From a virus: a DNA stretch of 22,505 bases. Every line of letters begins with the position of its first letter. Position 1 is the stretch's first letter. Position numbers and translations under genes: made by a program. The stretch covers positions 1 through 22,505 of IMG/VR virus record IMGVR_UViG_3300035698_006047. One strand, written 5' to 3'. The notes under the pieces were generated by a model. That model did not search any database, had not been told where the DNA came from, and saw only the letters and a list, made by a program, of their open reading frames with translations. This document shows positions 20,766-22,505 of the stretch, piece by piece.

Positions 20766-21328
20766 CGTGTAACCCCCATAGCGCCCAGCGCTTCGTCCCT
20801 GATTTGTTCTATGCGTTGCCGTGACACCCCCATCCACTCAGCTACCACGCGCGCGGGGTGCCCCTCGGACAGGTAGCGGACGACATCTCGTTGTATCGCG
20901 TTGAGCTGTTCGACGGCGCGGGATAGCATTACCCTGTCCTCGACCGGTTCGCCGGTTCGCGTGTCGAAGACGTCCTCCAGGTTCGCGCTGTGCGCGAGGG
21001 CGCCGTGTTTGTTGTACATCCACTTGCCGGGCGTCACGATCGCGGCGTTAACGCGCAGGTACTCACCAACGGCGCGGCCGATGACGAACATCGCATACGG
21101 TGCGAACTTCCCTCGGCCCGTGTCGAAGCTGGAAGCCGCGACGATTAACGCCGCGTTGCCTTCTTGCACGATGTCCGCGAAGTTATCCCGTGATGCGTTT
21201 CGGTGCTTAGCTACGTAAATCGGTAAGTCTAGGTTAGCGGCCACTAGCTGCGCAGGTGTCGCCGTCTTTTCCTGTTCTGGTGTCAGGTGCGCCACTGCGC
21301 GCACGGTTTTTATGTATTCGTTAAGCAT
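20762..21328 (-). CDS. Phage-encoded sigma70-family RNA polymerase sigma factor
   Basis: ATG 21328 follows GGAGG by 7 nt, the best ribosome site in this operon, so the upstream in-frame extension is discounted; 188 residues. Region 2 lies at ~20-95: LVAANLDLPIYVAKHRNASRDNFADIVQEGNAALIVAASSFDTGRGKFAPYAMFVIGRAVGEYL shows the D-I/L-V-Q-E-G-N core-binding motif and F-A-P-Y-A -10-recognition helix in two adjoining parts. Region 4 at ~140-185 has QRDVVRYLSEGHPARVVAEW and MGVSRQRIEQIRDEAL, a -35-recognition HTH. Region 3 is short. It would redirect host core polymerase to phage promoters, possibly to late genes. Its own promoter at 21666-21693 looks like host sigma70. Confidence 0.9.
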   Translation of the reverse strand: MLNEYIKTVRAVAHLTPEQEKTATPAQLVAANLDLPIYVAKHRNASRDNFADIVQEGNAALIVAASSFDTGRGKFAPYAMFVIGRAVGEYLRVNAAIVTPGKWMYNKHGALAHSANLEDVFDTRTGEPVEDRVMLSRAVEQLNAIQRDVVRYLSEGHPARVVAEWMGVSRQRIEQIRDEALGAMGVTR

Positions 21329-21359
21329 TTCAAAGCCTCCCACAGTCCGCAGACTATGA

Positions 21360-21602
21360 TTAATTGTCCGTCTTCGTAGACGCCCCACCGTCCAGCGTAC
21401 CGGATGCCGTTTGGCCCGGTGTACGGCGCTGGCAACCGTTTGATTCTAATTCGCAATATTCCACCTTCATTCTGTCAAGTGTAGCCCGTCCCGCGTCGAT
21501 GCACGCGGGCGGATCGTCTTCGTTCACGTCCCATTGCAGCCCGCATCGCCCGCAGTGCATCTGGTCACTGTACCGGCGAGCGGCGCAGTTCGGAGTGTTC
21601 AT
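21360..21602 (-). CDS. Small zinc-binding phage protein
   Basis: ATG 21602 is preceded by GGGGTG about 5 nt upstream; 80 residues. The N-terminal ~35 residues read NTPNC6AARRYSDQM, then H-C17-G-R-C20-G-L-Q-W-D-V, ending D-D-P-P-A-C34. Four cysteines and the C-G-L-x-W-D-V...D-D-P-P-x-C signature are typical of a small phage and plasmid zinc-finger family whose function I do not know. The remainder is polar with no domain signal. It is the first full-size gene after the promoter at 21666-21693 and precedes the sigma factor by 31 bp. A possible leader peptide overlaps its start codon. Confidence 0.65.
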   Translation of the reverse strand: MNTPNCAARRYSDQMHCGRCGLQWDVNEDDPPACIDAGRATLDRMKVEYCELESNGCQRRTPGQTASGTLDGGASTKTDN

Positions 21603-21631
21603 TGTGCACCCCATTTTTCTACTTTAAACAT
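21599..21631 (-). CDS. Possible 10-residue leader peptide
   Basis: ATG 21631, with AGG about 5 nt upstream, opens a frame MFKVEKWGAQ that ends in TGA overlapping the next start codon (ATGA). It lies in the ~56-nt leader after the predicted promoter. Such an overlap would couple translation of the zinc-finger gene to the peptide. It is too short to judge by composition. Confidence 0.35.
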   Translation of the reverse strand: MFKVEKWGAQ

Positions 21632-21665
21632 GGTTACCTGCCCTGTTTCGTGTGGGTATGTACTT

Positions 21666-21693
21666 AGTATACACCGGTCCGGTGGGTGTGCAA
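21666..21693 (-). promoter_or_regulatory. Sigma70-like promoter with palindromic operator in the spacer
   Basis: On the minus strand TTGCAC (21693-21688) is 16 bp from TATACT (21671-21666, five of six -10 matches). The spacer contains the perfect palindrome CACCGG-T-CCGGTG at 21672-21684, directly abutting the -10. It would start transcription near 21658, upstream of the zinc-finger and sigma genes. A dimeric repressor at the palindrome would block the promoter. Confidence 0.6.
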
Positions 21694-21696
21694 GTT

Positions 21697-21771
21697 TTAT
21701 TTTAATGTATCAGCTAGGAATCTCAGAACGCTGGCGCGGCGGACCGGATCGTCTATGCGCATTAGGAGCAT
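21697..21771 (-). CDS. Possible 24-residue small protein
   Basis: ATG 21771 is preceded by GGGGTG about 5 nt away and follows the stop of a 13-codon ORF (21773-21814) by one base. The product, MLLMRIDDPVRRASVLRFLA followed by DTLK, is amphipathic and basic/acidic balanced. It ends just upstream of the promoter at 21693. No family is recognisable at this length. Confidence 0.3.
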   Translation of the reverse strand: MLLMRIDDPVRRASVLRFLADTLK

Positions 21772-21772
21772 T

Positions 21773-21814
21773 TCACACCCCACAATCCCGTCGAGAGGCT
21801 ATGGCTTCGCGCAT
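21773..21814 (-). CDS. Possible 13-residue ORF with strong ribosome site
   Basis: TTGGAGG lies about 8 nt upstream of ATG 21814; the frame MREAIASRRDCGV ends one base before the ATG of the 24-codon ORF. The ribosome site is better than those of most genes here. That suggests either a real micro-ORF or the remnant of a gene cut short. Confidence 0.3.
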   Translation of the reverse strand: MREAIASRRDCGV

Positions 21815-21880
21815 TTCAAGTCCTCCAAAAATTTAATACCTGTGCATTCCCCTCACCTAAATGTCCTTATTCGTCATCTC

Positions 21881-22075
21881 TTAACTGTTCGCACAGCTCC
21901 AAAAAAAATCAGGCTTGCTTTTCTCTTTTATGCTTACCGCTATTTCTGGGTTTGCGAACTGATGTGTAAAGATTGGTCTCCCTAATAACTTTTCAGCGTA
22001 ACTGTGCAAGTCCTCAAATGGACCCAGCAGTATTCCAGTATACGCGCCGATAATTGCAGCTTCGTTTCTTGTCAC
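21881..22075 (-). CDS. Small conserved phage protein (YTGIL...LGRPxFTH family)
   Basis: 64 residues from GTG 22075, which follows AGGAGA by ~5 nt. The sequence TRNEAAIIGAYTGILLGPFE, then DLHSYAEKLLGRPIFTH and IKEKSKPDFF matches a widespread small phage protein with the pattern E-A-A-I-I-x-A-Y-T-G-I-L...F-x-D-x-H-x-Y...L-G-R-P-x-F-T-H (I recall it as a DUF7736-type family, name from memory). The function is unknown. It is 45 bp downstream of the cysteine-rich gene and probably shares its transcript. The DNA around it is less GC-rich than the rest of the window. Confidence 0.72.
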   Translation of the reverse strand: MTRNEAAIIGAYTGILLGPFEDLHSYAEKLLGRPIFTHQFANPEIAVSIKEKSKPDFFWSCANS

Positions 22076-22089
22076 AGTCTCTCCTATAT

Positions 22090-22103
22090 GCGGCCTAAGC
22101 CGC
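22090..22103. other. Hairpin GCGGCCTAAGCCGC, copy of the 10776-10789 hairpin
   Basis: A 5-bp stem with a four-base loop sits in the 44-bp gap between the cysteine-rich gene and the 64-aa gene, next to the latter's ribosome site. The same 14 bases form the stem-loop of the terminator at 10775-10790. No T-run follows here on either strand, so termination is uncertain. Confidence 0.5.
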
Positions 22104-22119
22104 GTTGGTTTGCATGTTA

Positions 22120-22505
22120 TTAAATCCCGCTGAAATCGCCATATTTTCCATAGCAGCCAGAGCAGCGAGAGCAGTCGGAGCAGCGAGAGCAGCCATAGCA
22201 GTCGGAGCAGCCGTAGCAGCCAGAGCAGCCAGAGCAGCCGTAGCAGTCGGAGCAGCCAGAGCAGCCGTAGCAGTCGGAGCAGCCAGAGCAGCCAGAGCAG
22301 TCGGAGCAGTCGGAGCAGCCAGAGCAGCGAGAGCAGCGAGAGCAGTCAGAGCAGCGAGAGCAGTCAGAGCAGCGAGAGCAGTCATAGCAGGCACTATTTG
22401 ACTCGTTTTGCTTTTCGAAATCGGGGTGTTTTTTTGCGAAATCTTCGCTTACACCGTTCTCGCCTTTGTCTTCTCGCTTAAGAAAATCGGTATATTTTTT
22501 GTATA
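22120..22505 (-). CDS. Cysteine-rich [S/Y]-[D/G/R]-C tripeptide repeat protein (5' end beyond window)
   Basis: The frame is open from the right edge (first complete codon 22503-22501) to TAA at 22122-22120, giving 127 C-terminal residues; the start lies outside. Residues 1-39 of the visible part are charged (YKKYTDFLKREDKGENGVSE, DFAKKHPDFEKQNESNSAC). Then come 26 consecutive tripeptides, each Ser or Tyr, then Asp, Gly or Arg, then Cys; the last part is YGKYGDFSGI. Cys is TGC in all 26 units, and unit differences are limited to Ser/Tyr, Asp/Gly/Arg and synonymous TCT/TCC changes. That is the signature of selection in this frame. I know CS-x repeat proteins with a similar N-terminus from phages and prophages, usually followed by a further conserved domain that is absent here. 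The function is unknown; metal binding or a disulfide-laddered solenoid are possibilities. Confidence 0.82.
   Translation of the reverse strand, partial: YKKYTDFLKREDKGENGVSEDFAKKHPDFEKQNESNSACYDCSRCSDCSRCSDCSRCSRCSGCSDCSDCSGCSGCSDCYGCSGCSDCYGCSGCSGCYGCSDCYGCSRCSDCSRCSGCYGKYGDFSGI
22152..22385 (-). repeat. 9-bp minisatellite, 26 perfect-length units
   Basis: Plus-strand units all begin AGCAG and vary only in the last four bases (ccag, cgag, tcgg, ccgt, ccat, tcag or tcat). There is no length change in 234 bp. A partial unit (AGCAG) follows. A 27-bp higher-order block (ccag-ccgt-tcgg) occurs twice in a row as units 9-11 and 12-14. The array encodes the tripeptide repeats of the cysteine-rich gene. 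Confidence 0.95.

Noticed and set aside
21686-21985. 99-residue plus-strand frame
   Set aside because: It has no ribosome site and no recognisable composition, and lies opposite the well-supported 64-residue minus-strand gene.
22095-22401. Ala-rich open frames on both strands across the 9-bp repeat
   Set aside because: Any frame through a 9-bp repeat without a stop stays open. These frames lack ribosome sites and give meaningless A-A-x or L-A-A repeats, whereas the frame ending at 22120 has a normal N-terminal region and a strict Cys pattern.
22437-22449. GCGAA...TTCGC hairpin next to a T-run as a terminator
   Set aside because: The T-run precedes the hairpin on the plus strand and becomes an A-run after it on the minus strand, so neither orientation fits; the site is also inside the cysteine-rich coding frame.

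Overview
This window looks like an internal or terminal piece of a tailed, contractile (Mu-like) bacteriophage genome with high GC content. A host in the Pseudomonadota is likely, because the baseplate genes are of the Mu/P2 type, the promoters are sigma70-like, and the phage carries TraR/DksA-like and sigma-factor genes. No integrase, transposase, tRNA gene or CRISPR array is visible, so lifestyle and host species cannot be fixed from this sequence.

Layout. (1) Bases 1-9439, plus strand: late tail and baseplate genes in near-Mu order. A truncated repeat protein and two small structural proteins come first. Then follow a DNA-circularisation/gpN-like protein, a gpP-like hub fused to a LysM-like domain, a gp45-like spike, gp46, gp47 (gpJ-like), a large beta-propeller protein inserted in the cassette, gp48/YmfQ-like, and a tail fibre. 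Almost every junction is a 1-17 nt overlap, so this is one translationally coupled block, with one internal terminator after the propeller gene. (2) Bases 9439-10656, plus strand: three consecutive small membrane proteins, probably a holin/lysis set, without a recognisable endolysin. (3) Bases 10790-17019, minus strand: a replication operon. In transcription order it encodes a conserved unknown, a DUF2800-type PD-(D/E)XK nuclease with a probable Fe-S cluster, a gp2.5-like ssDNA-binding protein with a repetitive uncharged tail, an unknown, a small membrane protein, a family A DNA polymerase with a 3'-5' exonuclease, an XRE regulator and a TraR/DksA-like zinc finger. It ends in a hairpin terminator near 10775. 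(4) Bases 17110-19748, plus strand: a divergent operon with a superfamily 2 helicase, a 52-aa membrane protein, a VRR-NUC-type nuclease and a small TetR-like regulator. Regions 3 and 4 are driven from face-to-face sigma70 promoters whose -35 boxes lie inside one inverted repeat. (5) Bases 19613-21658, minus strand: a promoter with a palindrome in its spacer, a possible leader peptide, a zinc-binding protein, a sigma factor, a DUF5675 protein, a cupin-like protein and a zinc-ribbon protein that runs head-on into the TetR-like gene. (6) Bases 21697-22505, minus strand: tiny ORFs, a 64-aa conserved phage protein and, running off the right edge, the end of a striking cysteine-rich protein. A 26-copy 9-bp minisatellite there encodes an uninterrupted [Ser/Tyr]-[Asp/Gly/Arg]-Cys tripeptide repeat. 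This frame is easily missed because its start lies outside the window and two other frames are also open.

How it works together: the divergent operons supply polymerase, SSB, helicase and nucleases for replication and recombination. The sigma factor, TraR/DksA-like protein, XRE and TetR-like proteins offer several ways to redirect or time transcription. The plus-strand late block builds the contractile tail and host-recognition apparatus and the membrane stage of lysis. Family names below are from memory of motifs and gene order; no database search was run.
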